Shown in pieces: positions 25,556-35,156 of a stretch of DNA of 64,000 nucleotides. The notes below the pieces were generated by a model. It was not told the origin of the DNA. It saw nothing but the letters and a program-made list of their open reading frames with translations, and searched no databases. Position numbers and translations under genes: made by a program. Every line of letters begins with the position of its first letter. Position 1 is the stretch's first letter. This DNA is from JAPHTQ01 sp050299175. GTDB taxonomy: Bacteria; Pseudomonadota; Gammaproteobacteria; Thiohalomonadales; Thiohalomonadaceae. The DNA lies in contig JBNKVM010000082.1 of NCBI GenBank assembly GCA_050299175.1, positions 1 through 64,000 on the forward strand, written 5' to 3'.

Positions 25556-26992
25556 CTAGGCAACTTCTCCGATATTAATGAGTGATCCGGAAAAAGCACG
25601 CTCTAAAATCGATTGACGTAAGCGCTCTGCTCGCCTCAGGTTAACCTCTACATGAATCTCAACTTTTCCCATAACAGAAAGGCGCCGATCTACTTCGGCA
25701 ACAACACGTTGCTGCTCAATAAGTGGAGGCAACGGAACCGGTAAAGAACGTACTTGTTCAAGGCTCAGACCAGGCTTCCCTGCACCATATGCCCATGATT
25801 CAAGAATCATGCGACCATTCGATGGCGACACAATCCAATGGAAGATGAAAGGGGCTATATCAATAAAATTCAGCTTCAACAAAGCAACATGCTGGCTTAC
25901 ATAGGCAATCGTGTCCAATTTAGGCACAAGTGCAGATTTTGTTACATTTGCCCCCGTGATCGTGATCAATATGTCATGAGACGAGACACTGCTTCGTGTG
26001 CCTTCAGCATTCTTGGGAATCGAAACATATGCTATGCCGTCAAACTTGAGACTGTCCGTCTTTATATCTTGCGCGCGTATAAAGAGCACGCCATCGTTAG
26101 AGTAATAATCACCCCAGCCACGTGATCCACTAGTAACCAACCAAGTTAATTGCTCGATCGTCGTCCATATCCACCCTTCAGGTAATTCAGGTAGATCGCT
26201 AGTATCCGGTTCAGCGGGTTCTTTGTATTTTCCCTTGCCTTTCCACTGGCTTTGTCGTGTTTCAAGGATGCGTTGTAAAAGTTGCTCACCGGTTTCGTAG
26301 TCACGGCCTTCGCGTCTGGCAAGTTCGGCTTCGGTTTCGACGAGACACCCTTCGACAGCCGCTTTGAGTACGGCGGCTTTATAGCGCTTGAGGTTAGCCT
26401 TGACACGTTTGAGGTTAGCGACGGCTTCATCAAGGCGGGAAAATTGTTTTTCGATTTCTGCAACAATGTATTTTTGTTGATTTAGAGGCGCTACTGGTAT
26501 CGTGCATTCTTTGAGATAAAACGTAGGTACGCGTCGCTGACCTACCGCACCACTCATATGTCGCTCGGCTTCTCTACGAAATGATTGGCTAGACACATAA
26601 TAGTAAAGGTACTTGGCATCCATGCTCGACTTAGGGCGAAGCACATGAAATTCGGTGGAACCAAATCCATAACCATTCACCAACTCAGGCACTACAGCCA
26701 TCTTTCCGTTTTCCATACAGGGCGTAATCTTGGCAAAAAGCACATCCCCTTCGAGAAAGGCTGTAAATCCCTTTTTTACTTCACCGGCTGGACGAGTCAC
26801 TTCAACCTGAATTGATCCATCACCTGCACCTACAGCAGGCATTGGTACGAATGAAACAGGTAAATTATCAGGTATTGAGGATTTATCAGCGCGAGGATTT
26901 ACAACGGCAATCTCCTCAATAGTCATTGAGGGCCACACCTGGGGCTCAACCAAAGTTACCAAATAATCTGCGTGTGCTTCTTTGACTCTCAT
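25556..26992 (-). CDS. hsdS: Type I restriction-modification specificity subunit HsdS
   Basis: 478 residues with two target-recognition domains (about 15-175 and 265-400) separated by the conserved helical spacer (EKQFSRLDEAVANLKRVK, RYKAAVLKAAVEG) and closed by a second coil (EVDRRLSVMGKVEIHVEVN, RQSILERAFSG). The two TRDs read the two halves of a bipartite target. The start overlaps the hsdR stop by 4 nt, giving translational coupling. Target sequence cannot be derived here. Confidence 0.93.
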   Translation of the reverse strand: MRVKEAHADYLVTLVEPQVWPSMTIEEIAVVNPRADKSSIPDNLPVSFVPMPAVGAGDGSIQVEVTRPAGEVKKGFTAFLEGDVLFAKITPCMENGKMAVVPELVNGYGFGSTEFHVLRPKSSMDAKYLYYYVSSQSFRREAERHMSGAVGQRRVPTFYLKECTIPVAPLNQQKYIVAEIEKQFSRLDEAVANLKRVKANLKRYKAAVLKAAVEGCLVETEAELARREGRDYETGEQLLQRILETRQSQWKGKGKYKEPAEPDTSDLPELPEGWIWTTIEQLTWLVTSGSRGWGDYYSNDGVLFIRAQDIKTDSLKFDGIAYVSIPKNAEGTRSSVSSHDILITITGANVTKSALVPKLDTIAYVSQHVALLKLNFIDIAPFIFHWIVSPSNGRMILESWAYGAGKPGLSLEQVRSLPVPLPPLIEQQRVVAEVDRRLSVMGKVEIHVEVNLRRAERLRQSILERAFSGSLINIGEVA

Positions 26993-29805
26993 ACCGCCAA
27001 CATCTCATTCAATTCTTCAATAATCGTGTTCAACTTGTCGCCAAACAGTTGATGTACCTTTCCAAGACCACCCTCTTGAGCAAAAGGCGCATACTCAAAG
27101 TCATCCGGCTCAATGCCCAGATTCGCGGCAATGTGATCGCGAATCATCTCCAGCCAATGCCGCTGCTCCTCGGTAAATTTCCTGCCGGTATTCTCCTGAC
27201 TCGCCAGCCATATCTTGAAGTTGGTGTTGACGCGCTCTGGGAATGGTACAAGTTCGTTGTCCTGGTGGATGGCAAAACGAACCAGGGAGACAAGGTCGGT
27301 CAGTATACGCCTACCGCTGGCACCTTTGACCCTGGATTTTTCCAGCGCGGCATAGGCATTCCAGAGCTGGGATTCGTTCCAGAGGTAGGGTGGTTTTTCA
27401 ATGGCCTCGGCAAGTTCTTTCACTGCATCGAAAGTAAGACGTTGTTTGTACGGTTTGCTATAGAGCACTTGCAGGGCAGTAATTTCGTCCTTGTGCTCCT
27501 GGATAAACTGCTCGAAGGAGTGGACCATGTCTTTGGCGCGGTCGAGGGCACCTTGCGAAAATCCCGCCTCCAATACTTCGTCGGGACTGATGATGTCGAT
27601 GACGATTTCGTTTTTCTTTTTGATTTCGTCGATAGCCTTGCGCAACTCAGGATCGTGCAGTGGTTTGACGGCTTCCTGGATGATTTTTTGACGCGCGGCG
27701 TTGAGTGCCTGGTCCGAAACCGGTTTGTCATCGTCTGGCACGAGACCTTGGTCGATCTTGGCCTGTTCGACATGACGATCCGGATTGAGGGCGGCAACGA
27801 TACGGTGGCTAAGGTCCCTTACACCCAAACCGCCTGACAATGCGCGAACGCGCTTGTCGTCATCGCTGCTCATACGATGCTCCATGCGGGCAAGACGCCC
27901 GGCCAGCGAAGCAAGCACGTCATCTTCCGTGTTACCAAAAGCGACGGCTTGCATGAGCCTCTCGAAACTGACTGTGGGTTTCTGCTCCATCGGGCGCGAG
28001 TCGGTTTTGTCCTGTTCGCAAACACCGACGGCATCGACGATGACGAAGTGGTCCTTGGCCTTGGCATCGGGGGTAATGCTTTGCAGATCGTCCGGCGTGA
28101 TGACGCGCACGCCGCGGCCTTTCATCTGTTCAAAAAAGGCACGCGATTTGACGGCGCGCATGAACATTACCACCTCCACCGCTTTGATGTCGGTGCCGGT
28201 GGCGATCATGTCCACCGTTACGGCGATACGCGGCATGGGGCTGGTGCGGAATTCGTTGATGAGGTCCTTGGGTTTTGCACCAGTGGTGCGATAGGTGATC
28301 TTCTGGGCGAAGTCATTCCCCTTGCCAAATTCTTCGCGGACAATTTCGACGATATTCTCCGCGTGGGCATCGTCCTTGGCAAAGATTAGGGTTTTGGGTA
28401 CCCATTCGCGTCCGGGGAATATTTCGGTGAACAACTTGTCGCGGTAGGTCTGGATAATCGTGCGAATCTGGCTTGGAACGACCACGTCACGATCAAGTTG
28501 GTTGGGATCGTAGCTGAAGTCGTCGTCGAGCTGTTCCCAACGCTTTTTGCGGGTATCACGTTCCTGGATTTGCACTGAGTAGCCCGCTTCCACTTTAGAG
28601 CCCGCTTCGGTGATCCGGGTGCGGATGCGGTAGACGTCGTAGTTAACATTAACGCCATCGGCCACCGCCATCTCATGGTTGTATTCCATCACCAGGTTTT
28701 GACGGAAAAAACCAAAGGTCTGTTTGCTGGGCGTTGCGGTGAGGCCGATGAGGTAGGCGTCGAAATACTCCAGTACCTGTGCCCAAAGATTGTAGATGGA
28801 ACGGTGACATTCGTCGGTAACGATGATGTCGAAGGATTCGATTGGAATATTTGGGTTGTACTCGATGGGTTCCGGATCTTTGAACAGCTTGCCTAACTTG
28901 TCCACCGATTCCTCTTCCATGTCCTCGGGCAACTCTTTGCCTTTCAGCATGGAGTACATGCGCTGAATGGTACAAATGCAGACCCGTGCGGTGGTATCAA
29001 GCGTGTTGCCGGTCAGGCGCTGGACAATGTACTCCTCGGTGAACTTGAAGTTGTTGTAGGGTGAGGCGTATTGCTGGAATTCTTTCAGTGTCTGGTCGGC
29101 CAGATTGCCGCGATCCACCAGGAACAACACGCGCCGGGCACCGGCAAATTTAATTAGGCGATAGATGAATGAGATCGCGGTGAAGGTCTTGCCGGAACCT
29201 GTCGCCATTTGAATCAGGGCTCGCGGACGATTTTCTCGCAGGGACTGTTCCAGATTTTCGATGGCGGTGAGTTGTGCGGACCAGAGACCTTCTTTTTCAA
29301 TGGGCGGCATGTGCGCCATACGGGAAAGGAATGTAGATCCTTTGTCGACATAGACCGGCGCTGGTGCTTCACCTTGCCAGTCCTGCCTGATTTCCAGCCA
29401 TTCGGCCAACTGCTCTGGACGGTGGAATGCGAAGACCGGACGAGAACGTGGCTCTGGATCGATGCCGTTGGTGAAACGGGTTTCTACACCTGTCGATTGA
29501 TAGGCAAATGGGAGCGGCCTGCTCCATGCCGGTAATTCTTTGGGCAATCCATTACGGTATTTCTTTGACTGAACTTCAACACCTGTGAGGGTGACACCCT
29601 CCTTTTTTGCTTCGATAACGGCAGCAGCCTTGCCATCCACATAGAGCAAATAATCCGCAAAACCATGGCCAGGAAGAGGGAACTCACGAATAGCTACGCC
29701 GCGGGAGGCAAAGATATTGGCATCCTCTGCATGACAGACGTGCCAACCAGCTGCGGTAAGTAGCTTGTCAATGGACTCCCTGGCTTGTTGTTCTGGTTGT
29801 GTCAC
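26989..29805 (-). CDS. hsdR: Type I restriction endonuclease subunit HsdR
   Basis: 938 residues. A PD-(D/E)xK nuclease is at the N terminus (Asp51, Glu65-x-Lys67: GFADYLLYVDGKAAAVIEAK). The SF2 translocase follows: Walker A ATGSGKTFTA (201-210), DECH (331-334), LTATPSK, then motif VI MKGRGVRVITPDD. The C-terminal region joins the methylase. GTG is the start, with GGAGGG 8 nt upstream. It is first in the minus-strand cluster, divergent from the His-rich secreted gene. Confidence 0.95.
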   Translation of the reverse strand: MTQPEQQARESIDKLLTAAGWHVCHAEDANIFASRGVAIREFPLPGHGFADYLLYVDGKAAAVIEAKKEGVTLTGVEVQSKKYRNGLPKELPAWSRPLPFAYQSTGVETRFTNGIDPEPRSRPVFAFHRPEQLAEWLEIRQDWQGEAPAPVYVDKGSTFLSRMAHMPPIEKEGLWSAQLTAIENLEQSLRENRPRALIQMATGSGKTFTAISFIYRLIKFAGARRVLFLVDRGNLADQTLKEFQQYASPYNNFKFTEEYIVQRLTGNTLDTTARVCICTIQRMYSMLKGKELPEDMEEESVDKLGKLFKDPEPIEYNPNIPIESFDIIVTDECHRSIYNLWAQVLEYFDAYLIGLTATPSKQTFGFFRQNLVMEYNHEMAVADGVNVNYDVYRIRTRITEAGSKVEAGYSVQIQERDTRKKRWEQLDDDFSYDPNQLDRDVVVPSQIRTIIQTYRDKLFTEIFPGREWVPKTLIFAKDDAHAENIVEIVREEFGKGNDFAQKITYRTTGAKPKDLINEFRTSPMPRIAVTVDMIATGTDIKAVEVVMFMRAVKSRAFFEQMKGRGVRVITPDDLQSITPDAKAKDHFVIVDAVGVCEQDKTDSRPMEQKPTVSFERLMQAVAFGNTEDDVLASLAGRLARMEHRMSSDDDKRVRALSGGLGVRDLSHRIVAALNPDRHVEQAKIDQGLVPDDDKPVSDQALNAARQKIIQEAVKPLHDPELRKAIDEIKKKNEIVIDIISPDEVLEAGFSQGALDRAKDMVHSFEQFIQEHKDEITALQVLYSKPYKQRLTFDAVKELAEAIEKPPYLWNESQLWNAYAALEKSRVKGASGRRILTDLVSLVRFAIHQDNELVPFPERVNTNFKIWLASQENTGRKFTEEQRHWLEMIRDHIAANLGIEPDDFEYAPFAQEGGLGKVHQLFGDKLNTIIEELNEMLAV

Positions 29806-29864
29806 GCCCTAATCCCTCCGCGGAAATCCTATCACAATCAATGCGCAGAATGGCTTTCTGCTTG

Positions 29865-29890
29865 TTCATTTTCGTTCAGTTCCGGTTCAG
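29865..29890 (+). promoter_or_regulatory. TTCAG direct-repeat box A
   Basis: TTCAT at 29865, TTCAG at 29875 and TTCAG at 29886, spaced 10-11 bp, i.e. on one DNA face. This is the form of binding sites for OmpR/PhoP-type response regulators, one of which is encoded at 31745. It precedes the first His-rich gene by about 60 bp and is nearly identical to box B, with GTAGCCTG following. Confidence 0.6.
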
Positions 29891-29949
29891 CCCCTCACGC
29901 GTAGCCTGTAGGCGTACAAGGCAAAAAACCTACGCAAAGGAGGCACGAC

Positions 29950-30282
29950 ATGAACAAGAAAACTCTGATTTCCGCCCTGATTCTGGCCCTTGGCCTGGGG
30001 TCCCTGGCCCTGCCGGGCACTGCTGCGGCCCGTGATTATGGTCGTGACGGTGACCGTCAGGAGCACCGCCGCGATCGTCATGACAATGACCGTGGCCGTT
30101 ACGAGCGCCGCGACCATCGTCGTGACCGCTATGAGCATCGCCGTCATGACTACGGCCATCACCGTGGAAGCCATTTCTGGTTCGGCTTTCCCTTTGTCCG
30201 TTACGGCCACTACGACTATGGCCACCACCACGGTGGTCATCACAACCCGGATCGCATTATCCGCATCCAGCCCCGCTGGTGA
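29950..30282 (+). CDS. Small secreted His/Arg-rich protein
   Basis: 110 residues. A signal peptide (TLISALILALGLGSLALPG, cleavage likely after TAAA) precedes a His/Arg/Asp-rich body (RRDRHDNDRGRYERRDHRRD) and a His cluster (HYDYGHHHGGHHNPDR). Such proteins sit in the periplasm or outer envelope, and metal binding is plausible. RcnB-like tails are similar in composition but I cannot prove membership. It is the first gene after box A; AAGGAGG precedes the ATG. A paralogue follows at 30444. Confidence 0.7.
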   Translation: MNKKTLISALILALGLGSLALPGTAAARDYGRDGDRQEHRRDRHDNDRGRYERRDHRRDRYEHRRHDYGHHRGSHFWFGFPFVRYGHYDYGHHHGGHHNPDRIIRIQPRW

Positions 30283-30288
30283 TCGGTC

Positions 30289-30310
30289 GGCCGGGAGCTT
30301 GCTCCCGGCC
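30289..30310. terminator. Strong hairpin after the first His-rich gene
   Basis: GGCCGGGAGC and GCTCCCGGCC form a perfect 10-bp stem with a TT loop just after the gene. No T run follows, so it may be an attenuating hairpin or mRNA-protecting structure rather than a full terminator. Confidence 0.55.
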
Positions 30311-30358
30311 ATCGCTTAACCCCCTGTTATTTCGATAAATCGCCTTCCCTGAAATCCA

Positions 30359-30384
30359 TTCAGTTTCGTTCAGTTCCGGTTCAG
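30359..30384 (+). promoter_or_regulatory. TTCAG direct-repeat box B
   Basis: TTCAG at 30359, 30369 and 30380, spaced 10-11 bp, in the same setting as box A: TTCCGGTTCAGCC, then GTAGCCTG and GTACAAGGCAAAAA before the gene. Duplicated with the downstream gene. Confidence 0.6.
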
Positions 30385-30443
30385 CCACCGGCGAGTAGCC
30401 TGAAGGTGTACAAGGCAAAAACGCTCACGAAAAGGAGAATGCC

Positions 30444-30779
30444 ATGAATACCAAGACCCTGATTTCCACCCTGGCCCTGACCCTCGCTCTGGGTACGCTG
30501 GCCCTGCCGGGCACTGCCGCGGCACGCGACAACAACCGCGACGGCGACCGCCGGGAGTACAACCGTGACAACGACCGTGGTGAACAGCGCCGTCACGATA
30601 ATGACCGCCAGCGCCGCGAGCATGAGCGCAACCGCCATGACAACGGCAAGCACTACGGCCGCATTCACTGGGCGCCGTACATCCCGAAATACCAGCCGAA
30701 GCACCGTGTTTACAACACCCATTACGACGGCGGCTATTTCGACCCGCGGGTGATTATCCGCATCGAGACTCACCTGTAA
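30444..30779 (+). CDS. Small secreted His/Arg-rich protein, paralogue
   Basis: 111 residues with a signal peptide like its neighbour's (LGTLALPGTAAARDNNRDGD) and an Arg/Asp/His-rich body, then a Tyr/Pro stretch (WAPYIPKYQPKHRVYN) and a beta-rich end (PRVIIRIETHL). The signal sequence and mature start are shared with the 29950 gene, so they arose by duplication together with their promoter box. AAAGGAG precedes the ATG. The envelope protein at 30803 follows after 23 nt. Confidence 0.7.
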   Translation: MNTKTLISTLALTLALGTLALPGTAAARDNNRDGDRREYNRDNDRGEQRRHDNDRQRREHERNRHDNGKHYGRIHWAPYIPKYQPKHRVYNTHYDGGYFDPRVIIRIETHL

Positions 30780-30802
30780 CGAACCCTGAAGGAGATGCCA
30801 TC

Positions 30803-31309
30803 ATGAACAAGCGAATCCTTATCCCCCTGATGCTGGCCATGGCCGTCGCGCCGCTGGCCGCCGAGCCCTTCGACCCGCCGGTGGAGTACGAGCGGGCCAA
30901 AGTGATTCGTGTTGATCCGATCTATAACCTCATCGAACACGAGCAGCCGCGCCGCGACTGCTATACCGAAGAGGTTTACGGCAGCCGCACTCACAGCGAC
31001 CCGGGCGCCACCCTGGTGGGCGGTATTCTCGGTGGGGTGATCGGCCACAATCTCGGCCATGGCGACCGCGGCGCGACCGCCTTCGGTACCCTGGTCGGCG
31101 CGACCATCGCCAGCAACAACAGTACCTACGAAGAGCCCTATAGCCGCGATGTGCGTCGCTGCACCGTGCGCACCGACTATGTTCAGGAAGAGCGGATGGT
31201 CGGTTACCGCGTGACCTACCGTTATCGCGGCCACGACTACACCACCCGCATGGACCGTGACCCGGGCAAATTCGTGCGCCTGCGTGTGGAGGCGACACCG
31301 GTAGATTGA
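30803..31309 (+). CDS. Glycine-zipper (17-kDa surface-antigen-like) envelope protein
   Basis: 168 residues. A signal peptide (RILIPLMLAMAVAPLAAEP) is followed by a variable part and a glycine-zipper pair GATLVGGILGGVIGHNLG / GTLVGATIASN (about 69-105), the pattern of Rick_17kDa_Anti/2TM_Gly_zipper proteins. The C-terminal beta region contains Cys-flanked strands (RRCTVRTDYVQEER, GYRVTYRYRGHDY). There is no lipobox. GAAGGAGATG precedes the ATG; it is co-oriented with the preceding secreted genes. The function is unknown. Confidence 0.8.
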   Translation: MNKRILIPLMLAMAVAPLAAEPFDPPVEYERAKVIRVDPIYNLIEHEQPRRDCYTEEVYGSRTHSDPGATLVGGILGGVIGHNLGHGDRGATAFGTLVGATIASNNSTYEEPYSRDVRRCTVRTDYVQEERMVGYRVTYRYRGHDYTTRMDRDPGKFVRLRVEATPVD

Positions 31310-31338
31310 GCCGGGGCGCTGCGTGTATGCTCATACAT

Positions 31339-31452
31339 GCCGTCACCCCGGCGCAGGCCGGGGTCCAGATTAGAATTCCTGGATTCCGGGTCTCCACTTC
31401 GCTCCGCCCGGAATGACGAAAACACTGGATTCCGGCCTTCGCCGGAATGACG
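31339..31452. repeat. Cluster of three REP-like palindromes
   Basis: Three GC-rich palindromic units: CCCCGGCGCAGGCCGGGG, then TTCCGGG ... CCCGGAA around a longer loop, then TTCCGGCCTTCGCCGGAA, each with GTCA/TGAC and CTGGA or TCCAG flanks. Unit 4 is at 14203. They fill the gap between the glycine-zipper gene and the PepSY gene. Confidence 0.8.
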
Positions 31453-31465
31453 ATGCGGACATGCC

Positions 31466-31738
31466 ATGAAACACCTCGCTACGACACTGCTGCTACTCCT
31501 GGCCCTGGGCGGCAACGCCGCCATCGCCGCACCCGCCTGGGCAAAACAGGGCGACGCGCCGATGGCGAAGAAGTCGCGGGTCATGTCCCTCGACCAGGCC
31601 GTGGCGCAGGTGCGCAAGCAGACCGGCGGGCGCGTGCTCTCCGCCGAGACGGTGCGCGAGCAGAACCGCCTGGTGCACCGCATCAAGGTGCTCACCCAGG
31701 AGCGCAAGGTGCGCGTCATTACCGTACCGGCGGAGTAA
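31466..31738 (+). CDS. Small PepSY-like secreted protein
   Basis: 90 residues with a signal peptide (LLLLLALGGNAAIAAPAWA) and a single PepSY-like repeat (MSLDQAVAQVRKQTGGRVLS then RLVHRIKVLTQERKVRVITV). Small PepSY proteins often accompany two-component systems, as here: the response regulator starts 6 nt after the stop. It may be a periplasmic modulator of the kinase. Confidence 0.8.
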   Translation: MKHLATTLLLLLALGGNAAIAAPAWAKQGDAPMAKKSRVMSLDQAVAQVRKQTGGRVLSAETVREQNRLVHRIKVLTQERKVRVITVPAE

Positions 31739-31744
31739 GGCCCG

Positions 31745-32422
31745 GTGCGTATTCTGGTGATCGAGGACGAGGCGCCACTGCGCGAACAGCTTCGCCTGCG
31801 CCTGGCCGACGAGGGTTACACCGTAGACGCCAGCGGTGACGGCAAGGAGGGGCTGTTCTTCGCCAGCGAATATCCGCTGGATCTCGCGATTGTGGATCTG
31901 GGCCTGCCCGGCATCTCGGGCCTCGATGTGATCCGCACCCTGCGTGCCGACGGCCACGATTTACCCATCCTGATCCTCACCGCCCGCGGCAAGTGGGAAG
32001 AGAAGGTCACCGGCCTGGAGGCCGGGGCCGACGACTACCTGGTGAAACCCTTTCACATGGAAGAGCTGCTGGCGCGGATTAAGGCATTGCTGCGCCGCGC
32101 CGTCGGCACCGCCCGCGAGGTGATCGCCTTTGGCCCGCTGCAACTCGACACCGGCAGCCAGTCGGTGACCCTCGACGAACAACCGGTGGAACTGACCGCC
32201 TACGAATACCGCCTGCTGGAATACCTGGCCCGCCGCCACGATACCGTGGTGCCCAAGGCGGAGCTGGCCGACTACCTCTACCCCCACGACGACGACCGCG
32301 ACAGCAATGTGATCGAGGTGTTGATCGGCCGCCTGCGGCGCAAGATCGACCCGGACGGCAGCCGCAACCCCATCGAAACCCTGCGCGGCCGCGGCTACCG
32401 CTTCAACGGCACCCCGGCATGA
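31745..32422 (+). CDS. OmpR-family response regulator (PhoP-like)
   Basis: 225 residues. The receiver domain has acidic residues IEDEA (8-10), phospho-acceptor Asp51 (LAIVDLGLPG), and Lys in LVKPFHMEE. The C-terminal winged helix (about 128-225) has ELTAYEYRLLEYLARR and VIEVLIGRLRRKI, then TLRGRGYRF. It probably binds the TTCAG boxes upstream. Overlaps the kinase start by 4 nt. Confidence 0.9.
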   Translation: MRILVIEDEAPLREQLRLRLADEGYTVDASGDGKEGLFFASEYPLDLAIVDLGLPGISGLDVIRTLRADGHDLPILILTARGKWEEKVTGLEAGADDYLVKPFHMEELLARIKALLRRAVGTAREVIAFGPLQLDTGSQSVTLDEQPVELTAYEYRLLEYLARRHDTVVPKAELADYLYPHDDDRDSNVIEVLIGRLRRKIDPDGSRNPIETLRGRGYRFNGTPA

Positions 32423-33726
32423 TCTCCCTCTCCGCCCGCGTCAACCTGAGTGCCGCCGCGGTGCTGACCATTTTCATCGCCCTCACCGCCCTGGCGCTGG
32501 AGCGCGCCTTCGAGGAGAGCGCCACCTCGGCGCTGCGCGAACGGCTCTTCGGCCAACTCTATGTGGTGATGTCCGCCGCCGAGGTCAGCGACAGCGGCAT
32601 GCTGGCGATGCCGGGCCACCTGGCCGAGGTGCGGCTGGAGCAGCCCGGCTCCGGACTTTACGCCCGCATCGGCAACGGCAAGGGTGAAACCCTCTGGCAC
32701 TCCCCCTCCGCGGTCGGCCTGCTACTGCCCGTGCCGCCGAATGCTAGTGAAGGCTTACTTCGGCTGCCCTTCGACGGCCAGGACTACTTCCTGGTTGCCG
32801 TCGATATCGAATGGGAAACGGTGGAGGGCAGCGTGCCGCTGCGCTTCAGCGTGATGGAAAACCCGGCGGTGTTCGACGAGCAGATGCAGCGCTACCGCAC
32901 CAGTCTGTGGGGCTGGCTCGGGGCGATGGCCGCGCTGCTGTTACTGGTTCTGGCCGGGGCACTGATCTGGGGGCTTCGCCCGCTGCGCACTGTGGCCCGC
33001 GAGGTACGCGCCATCGAATCGGGCGGACAGGAGCAGCTGCACCATGAGTACCCCAAAGAGATCTGCCGCCTCACCGACAACATCAATACCCTGCTGCAAC
33101 ACGAGCGCTCGCAGCAGGCGCGCTACAAAAACGCCCTCGCCGATCTGGCCCACTCTCTCAAGACACCTTTGGCGGTGTTGAGAGGTTTGAGTGAGAGTGA
33201 ACGCTCACCTCAAATCGATGAGCAGGTGGAGCGGATGGACAACATCGTGCAGTACCAACTGCAACGGGCCACCACCGCCGGACGCTCCGCCCTGGCCGCG
33301 CCGATTGCCGCCGCGCCGGTTGCCGAACGGTTACTGGCAACGCTGGCGAAGGTCTATCACGACAAGCCGATCAGCGTGGACAAACATCTCGATCCCGCCG
33401 CCTGTTTCCGTGGCGACGAGGGCGACCTGATGGAACTGCTGGGCAACCTGCTGGATAACGCCTGGAAGTGGGCCGAGGGGCGGGTCGCCCTGCGCCTGGA
33501 AAAGGACGGCGAAGCGCTGTCGATCAACGTGGAAGACGATGGCCCCGGCATCGAAGCGGAAAAAGCCGAACAGGTCCTCGCCCGCGGCGTGCGCCTGGAT
33601 GAGGCCACCCCCGGCCACGGCATCGGCCTGCCGATGGTGCACGATATCGTTGAGGCCTATGAAGGCACCTTGCAGATCGACCGCTCGACACTCGGCGGTG
33701 CGCGCATCGCCATCCGCCTGCCCTGA
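32419..33726 (+). CDS. Sensor histidine kinase (PhoQ-like)
   Basis: 435 residues with TM helices at about 8-28 and 165-187, a periplasmic sensor part (about 30-165), and a HAMP-like linker. H box: ADLAHSLKTPLAVLRG (phospho-His245); N box: LLGNLLDNAWKWA; G boxes: DDGPGI, GHGIGL. It is the partner of the upstream response regulator. The signal is unknown; the gene neighbourhood suggests an envelope or metal stress. Confidence 0.9.
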   Translation: MISLSARVNLSAAAVLTIFIALTALALERAFEESATSALRERLFGQLYVVMSAAEVSDSGMLAMPGHLAEVRLEQPGSGLYARIGNGKGETLWHSPSAVGLLLPVPPNASEGLLRLPFDGQDYFLVAVDIEWETVEGSVPLRFSVMENPAVFDEQMQRYRTSLWGWLGAMAALLLLVLAGALIWGLRPLRTVAREVRAIESGGQEQLHHEYPKEICRLTDNINTLLQHERSQQARYKNALADLAHSLKTPLAVLRGLSESERSPQIDEQVERMDNIVQYQLQRATTAGRSALAAPIAAAPVAERLLATLAKVYHDKPISVDKHLDPAACFRGDEGDLMELLGNLLDNAWKWAEGRVALRLEKDGEALSINVEDDGPGIEAEKAEQVLARGVRLDEATPGHGIGLPMVHDIVEAYEGTLQIDRSTLGGARIAIRLP

Positions 33727-33791
33727 GCATTGCCCGCGGCATCGGGCATCCCCACTTTATATATTCACCTGAACCAAGCGGGGTAGCCGCC

Positions 33792-34187
33792 ATGACCGCC
33801 AAAGAGAGAACCGACGCCGAATGGCGCGATGAACTCACACCCGAGCAGTACCATATCTGTCGTGAGCGCGGCACCGAAGCGCCGTTCACCGGCAAGCTGC
33901 TAAACAATAAAGAAGACGGTATCTACCGCTGTGCCTGCTGCGGCGCGGAGCTGTTCGACGCCAAAACCAAATTCGATTCCGGCACCGGCTGGCCCAGTTT
34001 CTGGGATGCACTTGGTCCGGATAAAGTCACCCTGAAAGAGGATCACTCCCACGGCATGACCCGCGTCGAGGTTACCTGCGCCAACTGCGGTTCACATCTG
34101 GGACATGTCTTCCCCGACGGGCCGCAGCCGACCGGGCAGCGTTACTGTATCAACTCGGTTGCGTTGGGCTTCGAGAAAAAAGAGTAA
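33792..34187 (+). CDS. msrB: Peptide-methionine (R)-S-oxide reductase MsrB
   Basis: 131 residues. Zinc ligands are Cys47/Cys50 (RCACCG) and Cys96/Cys99 (TCANCG); catalytic Cys119 is in GQRYCINSVAL. FDSGTGWPSFW and GSHLGHVFPDGP are family blocks. It reduces methionine-R-sulfoxide in proteins. Transcribed alone between the kinase and the MoxR operon. Confidence 0.96.
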   Translation: MTAKERTDAEWRDELTPEQYHICRERGTEAPFTGKLLNNKEDGIYRCACCGAELFDAKTKFDSGTGWPSFWDALGPDKVTLKEDHSHGMTRVEVTCANCGSHLGHVFPDGPQPTGQRYCINSVALGFEKKE

Positions 34188-34237
34188 CGATCTGGTGTAG
34201 GCTAGACTCGACTTACCCGAGCAATAAAGAAGAAGAA

Positions 34238-35152
<915 letters not shown>

Positions 35153-35156
35153 CGCC

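Noticed and set aside
29887..30773. Minus-strand ORFs over the His/Arg-rich genes
   Set aside because: They are antisense to genes with signal peptides and ribosome sites and consist of low-complexity Val/Ala/Thr runs.
31447..31839. Plus-strand ORF of 130 codons over the PepSY gene
   Set aside because: It is a shifted frame of the PepSY gene and response regulator start, which have better starts and family matches.
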